From Pseudomonadota bacterium (GTDB lineage Bacteria > Pseudomonadota > Gammaproteobacteria > Xanthomonadales > Xanthomonadaceae): 64,000 nucleotides of DNA. Location: positions 1 through 64,000 of the forward strand of contig JAFEBX010000024.1 of assembly GCA_018242425.1 (NCBI GenBank). Reading direction: 5' to 3'. A program made the position numbers and the translations under genes. Positions 55,327 to 64,000 of this stretch are shown here, in pieces. The stretch's first letter is position 1, and each line of letters begins with the position of its first letter. The notes beneath the pieces are model-generated. The model did no database searches, was not told where the DNA came from, and saw nothing but the letters and a program-made list of their open reading frames with translations.

Positions 55327-58263
55327 ATGATGATTCCACCGCGCCGCGCGTTGTCCACCGCCATTGTCCTGGCGATATCTTCCATGGCCCTGACCGGATG
55401 CGGGGGCGGGGGCGGAACGAAATCATCGGGGGGTGGCACGACGGTGCCGCCGTTCACGCCGACCATCGCCACCGATACGACGCTCACCAATCTCACGCCG
55501 CCGACCATTGCCGCCGAACCGGCGCCGGCGACTTTTTCCGATCCCAACCTCGCGCAGATGCATGTGCTGATCAACGATGCCGGCGCGCTCGGGGCGGGCA
55601 AGATCGGCACGGGCATCAAGATCGGGTTCCTCGATACCGGAATCGACCGCAACAACCCGGCGTTGGCTGGGCGCGTGCAACAGCCGGAGTACATCAACAT
55701 CTCGGCGACCGGCAACAACCTTTCGGTCGACGACGTGGTCGGTCACGGCACCATCGTCGCCTCCCTGGCGGCGGGCAAGCCGATGCCGGCCAACTACCTC
55801 GGCGCCAACAACACCGTCCTGAGCACATCCACCTGGCAGGGCGGCGTGGCGCAAGGCGCGACGGTTATTTCCTCGCGCATCATCAACGACACCCCGCCGG
55901 TGGATGACGGTACCGGCCAGGGCGGCAATGAAATCGGCGCAGGCCAGGGTTATGGCGCCACCTTCAAGGCATTGAACGGCCAGCTGGCCGATGCCGGCGC
56001 GAAGATCATCAACAATTCGTGGGGCGGCCTTTATTGGAACGACCCGGCGCTGTCGACCGAACTGCAGACGGCGTGGGAAGACTTCGTGGTGAATCGCGGC
56101 GGTCTGGTCGTGTTCGCCAGTGGCAACGATGGCGCGACGGCGAGCCTGCGCCCCAATCCTTCCGACAACGCTATGTTGCCGAGCAAGGACGGCGGCGACG
56201 CGGCGCTGGCCAAGGGCTGGCTGACTGTCAGCGCACTCGATCCCAATAATCCGACCCAGCTCACGTCCTATTCGCAACAATGCGGCGTGGCGATGAACTA
56301 TTGCCTGGTCGCACCGGGCGACGTCGCGGTCGCGCAACACTACAACTCGAGTTCCGCATACGGCCTGTACAGCGGCAGCGGCACTTCGTTCTCCGCGCCG
56401 CAGGTGAGTGGCGCGGCGGCAGTGGTCTGGGCGCAGTTCCCGTACTTCAACAACGATCTGGTGCGGCAGACGCTGCTGGGTACCGCGAAGGACCTGGGCG
56501 CAGCCGGCGTCGATCCGGTGTTTGGCTGGGGCCTGCTCGACGTCACCAAGGCCGCGAACGGTCCAGGCAATTTCGCCTGGGGCGATGTCACTGTTTCGTT
56601 CTCCGGCAGCTCCATCTGGCGCAATTCGATCGTTGGTGCGGGCGGCCTGATCAAGCAGGGCGATGGCACCCTGTCGCTGACCCAGGCGCAGTCCTATACC
56701 GGGGCCACGCGAGTGCAGGGCGGCGCGCTCGACATCCGCCAGGGGCTGGCCAATTCGGCCTTGTCGATTTCATCCGGCGCCCGCGTCTATGCCAGTGGTA
56801 CGTTCGGCAAGACGGTCAGCAATTCAGGTTTCTTCATCAATGGCCGCGACTCCGGTGCCACCGTCGCCGGGAGTTACACCCAGAGTTCGAGCGGCAACCT
56901 CGGGATCTGGCTGGGCACGCCATTGCAGGTCAACGGCACGGCATCGATTGCAGGACAGCTGAGCCTGCTCGGTACGCGCAGCAACTACACCACGCAGGCG
57001 AAGGAAACGCTGCTCAAGGCCAATGGTGGACTCACCGGAACCTTTGCCAGCGTCAAGGCTGCACCGAACGTATTCCTCGATGCCACCGTGGGCTACGACG
57101 CCAACAACGCTTTCCTCAACATCAACCGCATCAACGTGACTGCAGCCGCCGCGAGCATGGGATTGACGACGACTGCAGTCGCTTCGGCAACGCGCGTGGA
57201 AAGCGCGATGACGGCGATCGATGGCCAGCTCGCGAACGGCATAGGTGCCATTCCCACCGGTTTCATCGATGGTGCGGCGGCGATCCAGCAAACGCCCGAT
57301 GCACGCGTCGCGGAACGCACGCTGTCCTCGCTGTCCGGGCAACTGCAGGCGGCGTCGGCGACGATGACGCTGGAATCCCTGGACGCCGGTCGTCATGCAC
57401 TGGATCGACGTTTCGCCAACCTGTCGGACAATGCGTTGCTGAAGGGGGCCTGGTCACAGGACCTGCAGCGTGATGGCACCTTGGCGCAGTCGGGCCTGAA
57501 CAGCCTCGGCATGAATGTCGATGGCCAGATGTCCGGCTACGACCAGCGCATCGGGCAGGACGCGGTGGTCGGCCTGGCGATGAGCCAGACCCGGCTCAAT
57601 GGCTGGATGAGTGCATTGGGTGATCGCGCCCAGGGCCACCAGTCCGAAGCGCAGATGTATGCAGGCCTGTGGCGTGGAGGCTGGTTTGCGCTGGGCAGCG
57701 CCGGCGCCGGTCGTTTCGATCGCCGTACCGATCGCATGCTGCAGCTCGGGCTCGAGAACGAAGGTGCGAGTTCCCTGCAGCGTGGCAGTTATGCGTTCGC
57801 GAATGCCGAGGGCGGCTATCGGTTCACCTTGCCGGGCATGAATCTCACGCCTTATGTCGGAACGCAGTACGCATCGATCCGCAACGAAGGGTTCCGCGAA
57901 TTCGATGCCTCCGGCTTCGGCTTGCAGGCGAACGCCTGGAACAACGATCGCTGGCAGGGCTATGCCGGGTTGCGCCTGAATCGCGACTGGCGGTTGGCGA
58001 ACGGTTGGCGTTTCGGCCTCGAGGCACGCGGCGAGTTCCAGCAGCTGCTGCAGGGCAATGACACGTTGCTGGCGAGCTTCACCGGTGTCGATCAATGGAT
58101 GCCGGTGAGCGGGCTCGGATTGGCGCGCCAGGGCCGCCTGTTCGGCTTGGGCTTCAATCTCGATCCGTCGGCGCGGACGCATTTCCGCTTCGACCTGAGC
58201 CAACGCAGCAGCACGCTGGGCAGTGACCGGTCGTGGATGGCGAGGTACGAGCGGGCGTTCTGA
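55327..58263 (+). CDS. Subtilase-type autotransporter serine protease
   Basis: 978 residues from ATG 55327, with GAGAAGG upstream. The signal ends in LTGC (Cys 25), a lipobox, followed by a Gly-rich linker. The peptidase S8 triad is complete: Asp103 (FLDTGID), His140 (VGHGT), Ser354 (GTSFSAP), with oxyanion Asn267 (ASGND). A beta-helix/passenger portion with autotransporter repeats (LTQAQSYTGATRVQGGALD) spans about 440-620. The last about 280 residues form an autotransporter beta-barrel ending in Phe (RYERAF). It is exposed or released at the cell surface; substrate unknown. Confidence 0.9.
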   Translation: MMIPPRRALSTAIVLAISSMALTGCGGGGGTKSSGGGTTVPPFTPTIATDTTLTNLTPPTIAAEPAPATFSDPNLAQMHVLINDAGALGAGKIGTGIKIGFLDTGIDRNNPALAGRVQQPEYINISATGNNLSVDDVVGHGTIVASLAAGKPMPANYLGANNTVLSTSTWQGGVAQGATVISSRIINDTPPVDDGTGQGGNEIGAGQGYGATFKALNGQLADAGAKIINNSWGGLYWNDPALSTELQTAWEDFVVNRGGLVVFASGNDGATASLRPNPSDNAMLPSKDGGDAALAKGWLTVSALDPNNPTQLTSYSQQCGVAMNYCLVAPGDVAVAQHYNSSSAYGLYSGSGTSFSAPQVSGAAAVVWAQFPYFNNDLVRQTLLGTAKDLGAAGVDPVFGWGLLDVTKAANGPGNFAWGDVTVSFSGSSIWRNSIVGAGGLIKQGDGTLSLTQAQSYTGATRVQGGALDIRQGLANSALSISSGARVYASGTFGKTVSNSGFFINGRDSGATVAGSYTQSSSGNLGIWLGTPLQVNGTASIAGQLSLLGTRSNYTTQAKETLLKANGGLTGTFASVKAAPNVFLDATVGYDANNAFLNINRINVTAAAASMGLTTTAVASATRVESAMTAIDGQLANGIGAIPTGFIDGAAAIQQTPDARVAERTLSSLSGQLQAASATMTLESLDAGRHALDRRFANLSDNALLKGAWSQDLQRDGTLAQSGLNSLGMNVDGQMSGYDQRIGQDAVVGLAMSQTRLNGWMSALGDRAQGHQSEAQMYAGLWRGGWFALGSAGAGRFDRRTDRMLQLGLENEGASSLQRGSYAFANAEGGYRFTLPGMNLTPYVGTQYASIRNEGFREFDASGFGLQANAWNNDRWQGYAGLRLNRDWRLANGWRFGLEARGEFQQLLQGNDTLLASFTGVDQWMPVSGLGLARQGRLFGLGFNLDPSARTHFRFDLSQRSSTLGSDRSWMARYERAF

Positions 58264-58286
58264 TCAGCTGTTTCCCAGTCGGAAAG

Positions 58287-58313
58287 AAAAACGCGGCCAT
58301 TGGCCGCGTTTTT
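58287..58313. terminator. Bidirectional terminator between the autotransporter and the isovaleryl-CoA dehydrogenase gene
   Basis: AACGCGGCC - ATT - GGCCGCGTT with T-rich sequence on the right and A-rich sequence on the left, so it can end transcription on both strands. It separates the convergent genes. Confidence 0.85.
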
Positions 58314-58341
58314 CCCATGGAGCCAAGGTATTGGTGATGAC

Positions 58342-59499
58342 TCAACTCTGCCCGTTGAACAGCTCGCGGCCGATCAGCATGCGGCGGATTTCGTTGGTGC
58401 CGGCGCCGATCGCGTAGAGCTTGGCGTCGCGCAGCAGGCGTCCGGTCGGGAATTCATTGATGTAGCCGTTGCCGCCGAGCGCCTGGATCGCTTCCAGCGT
58501 CACGTCGACTGCGGCTTCCGATGCGTGCATCAGGCAGGCTGCGGCATCGACGCGGCTCTTGCGGCCCTCGTCATAATCGCGGGCGACCGAATAGGCGAAG
58601 GCGCGGCTCGACTGCAGCGCCGTGTACATGTCGGCGACCTTGGCCTGCATCAGCTGGAAGGTGCCGATGGCGGCATCGAACTGCTTGCGTTCGCGCAGGT
58701 AGGGCAGGGTGATATCGAGTGCAGCCTGCATCAGGCCGATCGGGCCGCCGCTCAATACCAGGCGTTCGGTATTGAGGCCGGACATCAGCACCTTGACGCC
58801 GTGGTGCACTTCGCCGACGACGTTTTCCTGCGGGATCTCGCAGTTCTCGAACACCAGTTCGCAGGTGTTGGAGCCGCGCATGCCGAGCTTGTCGAGCTTC
58901 TGCGCGGTGCTGAATCCCTTCATGCCCTTTTCGACGATGAAGGCGGTCATGCACTTGCTGCCGGCGTCCTTGCCCGCGGTGCGCATGTAGACCAGCAGCA
59001 CGTCGGCTTCGGGGCCGTTGGTGATCCACATCTTGTTGCCGTTGGCGATCCAGACGCCATCACGCAATTCGGCGCGGCAGGACATCGAGCCGACCACGTC
59101 GGAACCGGCACCGGGTTCGCTCATCGCCAGCGCGCCTTTCCATTCGCCGCTGCACAGCTTGGGCAGGTACTTCGCGCGTTGTGCCTGGTTGCCGTTGGCG
59201 TACAGGTTCGAGACGCACAGGTTGGAATGCGCACCGTAGGACAGGCCGACCGAACCGGAGGCGCGGCTGATTTCCTCCATCGCCACCATGTGGGCGAGAT
59301 AGCCCATTTCGCTGCCGCCGAATTCGGCGGGGACCGTCATCCCGAGCAGGCCCATTTCGCCGAGCTTCGGCCACAGGTCCTGCGGGAACCAGTTGTCCTC
59401 GTCGATCTTCGCGGCGCGCGGCGCGATTTCCACCTCGGCGAAGCGGCGAACCGCGTCGCGCAGTGCATCGATGTCTTCACCCAGGCTGGGAATGCGCAT
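58342..59499 (-). CDS. Isovaleryl-CoA dehydrogenase
   Basis: 385 residues of the acyl-CoA dehydrogenase family. [21 protein letters not shown] and the catalytic Glu region [15 protein letters not shown] match isovaleryl-CoA dehydrogenase rather than short-chain types. The C-terminal part contains [13 protein letters not shown] and [20 protein letters not shown]. It makes 3-methylcrotonyl-CoA, the substrate of MCC (LiuA). It overlaps leucine dehydrogenase by one base (TGATG). Confidence 0.94.
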   Translation of the reverse strand: MRIPSLGEDIDALRDAVRRFAEVEIAPRAAKIDEDNWFPQDLWPKLGEMGLLGMTVPAEFGGSEMGYLAHMVAMEEISRASGSVGLSYGAHSNLCVSNLYANGNQAQRAKYLPKLCSGEWKGALAMSEPGAGSDVVGSMSCRAELRDGVWIANGNKMWITNGPEADVLLVYMRTAGKDAGSKCMTAFIVEKGMKGFSTAQKLDKLGMRGSNTCELVFENCEIPQENVVGEVHHGVKVLMSGLNTERLVLSGGPIGLMQAALDITLPYLRERKQFDAAIGTFQLMQAKVADMYTALQSSRAFAYSVARDYDEGRKSRVDAAACLMHASEAAVDVTLEAIQALGGNGYINEFPTGRLLRDAKLYAIGAGTNEIRRMLIGRELFNGQS

Positions 59500-60596
59500 C
59501 AGTGGCGGATCCGACCCTTGAAGCGCGCGCTGCCGCGGCCCATCGGCAGCTTGAGCTTGCCGATCGCGTTGATGCGCTCTTCGGCGAGGCGGTCGGCGGC
59601 CTGGTAGGTCGGGATGCCGTCGCGCTCGGAGATCTCGTAGATGCGGCCGAGGTTGTGGTAGATGGTGCGCATCATGCGCATCGCGCGTTCGCGGTTGTAA
59701 CCGTCGATTTCAAGCGACACGTTCATCACGCCACCGGCGTTCACCGCATAGTCGGGCGCATAGAGGATGCCGCGGCGCTGCAGTTCATCGCCGATCTCGT
59801 TGGTGGCGAGCTGGTTGTTGGCCGCGCCGCAGATGACCTTGGCCTTGAGGCGGGGCAGGGTCTTCTCGTTGACGGTGCCGCCCAGCGCGCACGGCGAGTA
59901 GACGTCCGCGTTGACGTCGTAGATCTCGTCGAGGCCGACCGCTTCGGCGCCGTATTCGCTGACGGCCTTGTCGACCAGCTGCTTGTTGATGTCGGTGACG
60001 AAGATCTTGGCGCCGCGTTCCTTCAGCAGCTTCACGAATTCCATGCCGACGTGGCCGAGGCCCTGCACGGCGTAGGAGTGCTTGCCGACTTCCTCGTCGC
60101 CGAACTTCTTGTGCAGCGTCGCCATCAGGCCCTGCAGGGTGCCGTAGGCGGTGAACGGCGAGGGATCGCCCGAACCGCCGTGGACCTGGTGCACGCCGGT
60201 GACGTACTCGGTTTCGCGAAACACGAATTCCATGTCGTTGACGTCGATGCCGACGTCTTCGGCGGTGATGTAGCGGCCGCCCAGCGATTCCACGAACTGG
60301 CCGAAGGCGCGGAACAGCGCTTCCGACTTGTCCTTGGCGGGGTCGCCGATGATCACGGCCTTGCCTCCGCCCAGGTTCAGGCCGGCCACCGCGTTCTTGT
60401 AGGTCATGCCGCGCGACAGTCGCAGCACGTCGTTCAACGCCTCGTCTTCACTCTTGTAGGGCCACATGCGCGTGCCGCCCAGCGCGGGGCCGAGCACGGT
60501 GTTGTGGATGGCGATGATCGCCTTGAGGCCGGCATCCTTGTTGTGGCAGAAAACGATCTGCTCGTGGCCGGTGGTGTCGAGGGTTTCGAAAATCAT
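59499..60596 (-). CDS. Leucine dehydrogenase (Leu/Val/Phe family)
   Basis: 365 residues. The catalytic segment [18 protein letters not shown] carries both active-site lysines, and GLGHVGMEF is the Rossmann motif. [11 protein letters not shown] is a family mark. It deaminates leucine (also valine, isoleucine) to keto acids and is directly followed by isovaleryl-CoA dehydrogenase. The branched-chain keto acid dehydrogenase is not in the window. Confidence 0.94.
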   Translation of the reverse strand: MIFETLDTTGHEQIVFCHNKDAGLKAIIAIHNTVLGPALGGTRMWPYKSEDEALNDVLRLSRGMTYKNAVAGLNLGGGKAVIIGDPAKDKSEALFRAFGQFVESLGGRYITAEDVGIDVNDMEFVFRETEYVTGVHQVHGGSGDPSPFTAYGTLQGLMATLHKKFGDEEVGKHSYAVQGLGHVGMEFVKLLKERGAKIFVTDINKQLVDKAVSEYGAEAVGLDEIYDVNADVYSPCALGGTVNEKTLPRLKAKVICGAANNQLATNEIGDELQRRGILYAPDYAVNAGGVMNVSLEIDGYNRERAMRMMRTIYHNLGRIYEISERDGIPTYQAADRLAEERINAIGKLKLPMGRGSARFKGRIRH

Positions 60597-60697
60597 GGTT
60601 CAACTCCGAAAAACTTTTAGGGTGTTGGCACCGACGGTCGTGGCCGGTGCGGATTCGGGGGTGGGAACGATGCCGACGCGGGCGGCGAGGGCGCCAT

Positions 60698-60703
60698 ATT
60701 CTA
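60698..60703 (-). promoter_or_regulatory. Possible -10 box of the leucine dehydrogenase gene
   Basis: TAGAAT on the minus strand, about 100 bases upstream of the start, inside the 254-base divergent region. The -35 is poor, so this is only a candidate. Confidence 0.25.
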
Positions 60704-60758
60704 GACCTTCCGGCACGGGCAGACATTCGCGGCCGCACGGGTGCGGATGAATGTGGGG

Positions 60759-60817
60759 TTGACACTGGCGGACGGGCTGGTATGCGGGGCGGTCGCGGCA
60801 GGCGCCCGCGCTACAAT
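60759..60817 (+). promoter_or_regulatory. Candidate promoters of icmF
   Basis: TTGACA (60759-60764) with TATGCG 16 bases on (60781-60786) is one candidate. TACAAT at 60812-60817 is a second -10, with a poor -35. Either could serve the downstream gene, which starts at 60851. Confidence 0.35.
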
Positions 60818-60850
60818 CGCGGTTTCCCGCAATCCTTCGCGAATTCTGCC

Positions 60851-63800
60851 ATGAGCACGCCCGCCCAGACGCTGACCGAAAGCCAATCCACCACCGCCAG
60901 CGAGACCGCGGTGCCGTTGCGCTTCGTGACCGCCGCCAGCCTGTTCGATGGCCACGACGCCGCGATCAACATCATGCGCAGGCTGATCCAGTCGCAGGGC
61001 GCGGAAGTGATCCACCTCGGCCACAACCGCAGCGTCGAGGACGTGGTGCGCGCGGCCCTGCAGGAAGACGCCGACGGCATCGCGCTGTCGTCCTACCAGG
61101 GCGGCCACGTCGAGTACTTCAAGTACATGGTCGACATGCTGAAGGAGCGCGGCGCGCCGCATATCAAGGTGTTCGGTGGCGGCGGCGGCACCATCACCCC
61201 GGAAGAAATCCGCGAACTCGAGGCCTATGGCGTCGAGCGCATCTATCACCCCAACGACGGCATGAAGATGGGGCTGGTGGAAATGATCGAGGACGTGGTC
61301 AAGCGCGCCAACGATGGCCGCAACACCGCCATGAACAAGGCCGGCAATGAAGCCCCGGGTATCGACGACGAGATCGGCATCGGTCGCGTGTTGTCGATGA
61401 TCGAGGACGGACAGCTCGGCGAATCGGAACTCGCGCACCTGCGCAAGCAGTGGCAGCTGGCGGGTGGCAAGACGCCGGTGGTCGGCATCACCGGCACCGG
61501 CGGTGCCGGCAAGTCGTCGGTGACGGATGAACTGCTGAACCGCTTCCTGTCCAACTTCCCGCAGATGCGCGTCGCCGTGATCTCGGTCGATCCGACCCGT
61601 CGCCGCACCGGCGGCGCGCTGCTGGGCGATCGCATCCGCATGAACTCGCTGCGCAGCCATCGCGTCTACATGCGTTCGATGGCGACGCGCCGCCAGAACG
61701 TGGCGACCAATGCGGTGCTGAAGGATTGCATCGCCTTCCTGAAGTCGCTGGGCTACGACCTGGTGATCGTCGAGACGGCTGGCATCGGCCAGTCGGATTC
61801 GGAGATCGTCGATCTGGTCGATTTCCCGATGTACGTGATGACCAGCGACTACGGCGCGGCATCGCAGCTCGAGAAGATCGACATGATCGACTACGCCGAG
61901 CTGATCGTGCTCAACAAGTACGACAAGCGTGGTGCCGAGGACGCGTTGCGCGACATCCGCAAGCAGTGGAAGCGCAACCGCGTCGCCTTTCAGACGAAGG
62001 ACGAGGATGTGCCGGTCTATCCGACCATCGCTTCGCAGTTCAACGATCCCGGCATCAGCTGGATGTTCGCCAACCTGTGCCGCCTGTTGCGCGAGAAGCT
62101 GTCGCTGCCGGCCGACAAGTGGTCGCCGGCCATCGATACCGCATTGAAGGAACCGCGCGCCACGGTGCTGATTCCCGGTGCCCGCGTGCGCTATCTCGCA
62201 GAAATCGCCGAGCAGGGTCGCTCAATCAATAGCCACATCGGCAAGCAGTCGGAAATCGCCGATCGCGCCCAGAGTTGCTGGGAGGCGCTGCGCGAACTCG
62301 ACGACGCCAAGTTGCCGAAGGCGCTGGAACTGTATGCCAGCGATGACGTGCAGCCGGGCGCGGATGGCATCGACCGTTCGTTGCTGACCCTGCGCCAGCG
62401 CTTCAACGATGCCGTGCAGTCGCTGACCAGCGAGAACCTGAAACTGCTGCGCGAATGGCCGCAGCGCCTGAAGTCGATCACCGATGAAGTGAACGAATAC
62501 CAGGTGCGTGGCAAGACCATCCGCGTCGAGAACTACCGCGAATCGCTGAGCCACCAGAAGGTGCCGAAGATCGCCGCGCCGACCTACAAATCGTGGGGCG
62601 AACTGCTGACCTTCCTCGGCAAGGAAAACCTGCCGGGTTCGTATCCCTACACCGGCGGCGTCTATCCGTATCGTCGCACCGGCGAGGATCCGATCCGCAT
62701 GTTCGCGGGCGAGGGCACGCCGGAGCGTACCAACCGTCGCTTCCACTACCTCAGCGTCGGTCAGCCGGCTGCACGTTTGTCGACCGCGTTCGACAGCGTG
62801 ACGCTGTATGGCGAAGACCCGGCGCCGCGTCCCGACATCTACGGCAAGATCGGCAACTCCGGCGTCAACATCCCGACGCTGGACGACATGAAGAAGCTGT
62901 ATTCCGGCTTCGACCTGTGCGCGCCGACGACGTCGGTGTCGATGACGATCAATGGGCCCGCGCCGATCATCCTCGCGATGTTCATGAACACCGCGGTCGA
63001 CCAGCAGGTCGAGAAACATCTGAAGGAAGACCCGGCGCGCTGGGCCGAAGCGCAGAAGAAGATCGATGCCTTCTTCGCCGGTCGTGAACGCCCGCGCTAC
63101 CACGGCGACCTGCCGCCGACCAACAATGGACTCGGCCTTGGGCTGCTCGGCGTCACCGGCGACCAGCTGGTCGACGCTGAAACTTATGCCCGCATCAAGG
63201 CGGATACGCTCAAGACCGTGCGCGGCACCGTGCAGGCCGACATCCTCAAGGAAGACCAGGCACAGAACACCTGCATCTTCAGCACCGAATTCGCGCTGCG
63301 GATGATGGGCGACATCCAGCAGTATTTCGTCGACCATGCCGTGCGCAATTTCTACTCGGTGTCGATCTCCGGCTACCACATCGCCGAAGCTGGCGCGAAC
63401 CCGATCTCGCAGCTGGCATTCACCCTCAGCAACGGCTTCACCATCGTCGAGTACTACCTCGCGCGCGGGATGAAGATCGATGACTTCGCGCCCAACCTGT
63501 CGTTCTTCTTCTCCAACGGCATGGACCCGGAATACACGGTGATCGGCCGCGTCGCCCGCCGCATCTGGGCGCGCGCGATGCGCGAACGCTACGGCGCCAA
63601 CGAGCGCAGCCAGATGATGAAGTACCACATCCAGACTTCGGGCCGTTCGCTGCACGCGCAGGAAATCCAGTTCAACGACATTCGCACCACGCTGCAGGCG
63701 CTATATGCGCTGTTTGACAACTGCAACAGCCTGCACACCAACGCCTACGACGAAGCGATCACCACCCCGACCGAGGAATCGGTGCGGCGCGCAGTGGCGA

Positions 63801-64000
63801 TCCAGATGATCATCAACAAGGAGCTCGGCCTCAATTTCAACGAGAATCCGTGGCAGGGCAGCTTCGCGGTCGAATACCTGACCGACATCGTCGAAGAAGC
63901 CGTGTACAAGGAATTCGAGGCGATCAGCGAGCGCGGCGGTGTGCTCGGCGCGATGGACACCATGTACCAGCGCGGCAAGATCCAAGAAGAAAGCCTGTAC
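60851..64000 (+). CDS. icmF: Fused isobutyryl-CoA mutase IcmF, partial
   Basis: Reading frame from ATG 60851 to the window edge, at least 1050 residues; the C-terminus is missing. Order: B12-binding domain (about 20-160) with [12 protein letters not shown], where the His is the B12 ligand; a MeaB-type GTPase (about 205-490) with [13 protein letters not shown] and NKYDKRG; then the substrate-binding mutase domain (from about 560), with [17 protein letters not shown] and [11 protein letters not shown]. This B12-GTPase-mutase fusion is diagnostic of IcmF. It interconverts isobutyryl- and n-butyryl-CoA, or isovaleryl- and pivalyl-CoA. It is divergent from leucine dehydrogenase and isovaleryl-CoA dehydrogenase, consistent with branched-chain acyl-CoA metabolism. 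Confidence 0.93.
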   Translation, partial: MSTPAQTLTESQSTTASETAVPLRFVTAASLFDGHDAAINIMRRLIQSQGAEVIHLGHNRSVEDVVRAALQEDADGIALSSYQGGHVEYFKYMVDMLKERGAPHIKVFGGGGGTITPEEIRELEAYGVERIYHPNDGMKMGLVEMIEDVVKRANDGRNTAMNKAGNEAPGIDDEIGIGRVLSMIEDGQLGESELAHLRKQWQLAGGKTPVVGITGTGGAGKSSVTDELLNRFLSNFPQMRVAVISVDPTRRRTGGALLGDRIRMNSLRSHRVYMRSMATRRQNVATNAVLKDCIAFLKSLGYDLVIVETAGIGQSDSEIVDLVDFPMYVMTSDYGAASQLEKIDMIDYAELIVLNKYDKRGAEDALRDIRKQWKRNRVAFQTKDEDVPVYPTIASQFNDPGISWMFANLCRLLREKLSLPADKWSPAIDTALKEPRATVLIPGARVRYLAEIAEQGRSINSHIGKQSEIADRAQSCWEALRELDDAKLPKALELYASDDVQPGADGIDRSLLTLRQRFNDAVQSLTSENLKLLREWPQRLKSITDEVNEYQVRGKTIRVENYRESLSHQKVPKIAAPTYKSWGELLTFLGKENLPGSYPYTGGVYPYRRTGEDPIRMFAGEGTPERTNRRFHYLSVGQPAARLSTAFDSVTLYGEDPAPRPDIYGKIGNSGVNIPTLDDMKKLYSGFDLCAPTTSVSMTINGPAPIILAMFMNTAVDQQVEKHLKEDPARWAEAQKKIDAFFAGRERPRYHGDLPPTNNGLGLGLLGVTGDQLVDAETYARIKADTLKTVRGTVQADILKEDQAQNTCIFSTEFALRMMGDIQQYFVDHAVRNFYSVSISGYHIAEAGANPISQLAFTLSNGFTIVEYYLARGMKIDDFAPNLSFFFSNGMDPEYTVIGRVARRIWARAMRERYGANERSQMMKYHIQTSGRSLHAQEIQFNDIRTTLQALYALFDNCNSLHTNAYDEAITTPTEESVRRAVAIQMIINKELGLNFNENPWQGSFAVEYLTDIVEEAVYKEFEAISERGGVLGAMDTMYQRGKIQEESLY

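Overview
This is a GC-rich, densely packed chromosomal segment. It most likely comes from a Lysobacter/Luteimonas/Thermomonas-like member of the Xanthomonadaceae (Lysobacteraceae). The inference rests on gene content: a FimX-type degenerate GGDEF/EAL protein, a TrpR-like regulator heading a his operon, a DksA-like protein with a long Lys/Ala/Pro tail, Xanthomonad-style REP palindromes, and leucine dehydrogenase with IcmF. Almost everything is core metabolism. I see no prophage, insertion sequence, CRISPR array or defence island.

Layout. 1-337: a non-coding stretch with an inverted pair of REP-like palindromes and a hairpin. 338-4156: fimX and epmB (minus), then efp (plus), which encodes the substrate of EpmB. 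4213-9102: a plus-strand run of TMEM175-like channel, mtaD, ubiG, a HAD phosphatase of the Gph/MupP type, a squalene/phytoene-synthase-like protein and folE2. 9099-10694: dihydroorotase and yidD (minus). 10811-11880: a dksA-like gene with promoter and terminator. 11885-15924: a CDGSH protein, a small membrane protein and the cysS-sufE-MFS operon (minus). 16011-16087: tRNA-Pro(CGG). 16207-19454: hisS and an unusual histidine ammonia-lyase with a large insertion.

20468-27932 holds a complete histidine operon, hisR-G-D-C-B-H-A-F-IE. Every gene overlaps the next, and a predicted promoter plus a perfect 8-bp inverted-repeat operator sits in front. 27975-30414: an exported phosphoesterase and an EamA transporter. 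30431-33447: a methionine-salvage group (mtnC, an unknown small protein, mtnD, mtnB) with a class II aldolase. With mtaD at 4862 this suggests MTA is salvaged through methylthioinosine. 33458-36478: two APC amino-acid permeases. 36637-40431: a Nudix hydrolase, serA, and a divergent D-2-hydroxyglutarate-dehydrogenase-like gene that probably works with SerA, then a GNAT enzyme.

39832-47673 is a long minus-strand series: a GNAT enzyme, an exported protein, efpL, an SDR, an amidohydrolase, a second GNAT enzyme, HMG-CoA lyase, methylcrotonyl-CoA carboxylase alpha and methylglutaconyl-CoA hydratase. The rest of leucine catabolism lies between 51195 and 60596: carboxylase beta, thiolase, isovaleryl-CoA dehydrogenase and leucine dehydrogenase. 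It is split by feoAB (with a Fur-like box), a bactofilin pair, two tandem Ala-rich lipoproteins and a subtilase autotransporter. A fused isobutyryl-CoA mutase (icmF) runs off the right edge.

I found no clearly new multi-gene system. The least ordinary items are the histidine ammonia-lyase insertion, the zinc-ligand-poor tailed DksA, the tandem Ala-rich lipoproteins, the lipobox-bearing autotransporter protease and the unknown protein inside the mtn operon. All functional calls rest on motif reading; no database search was possible.
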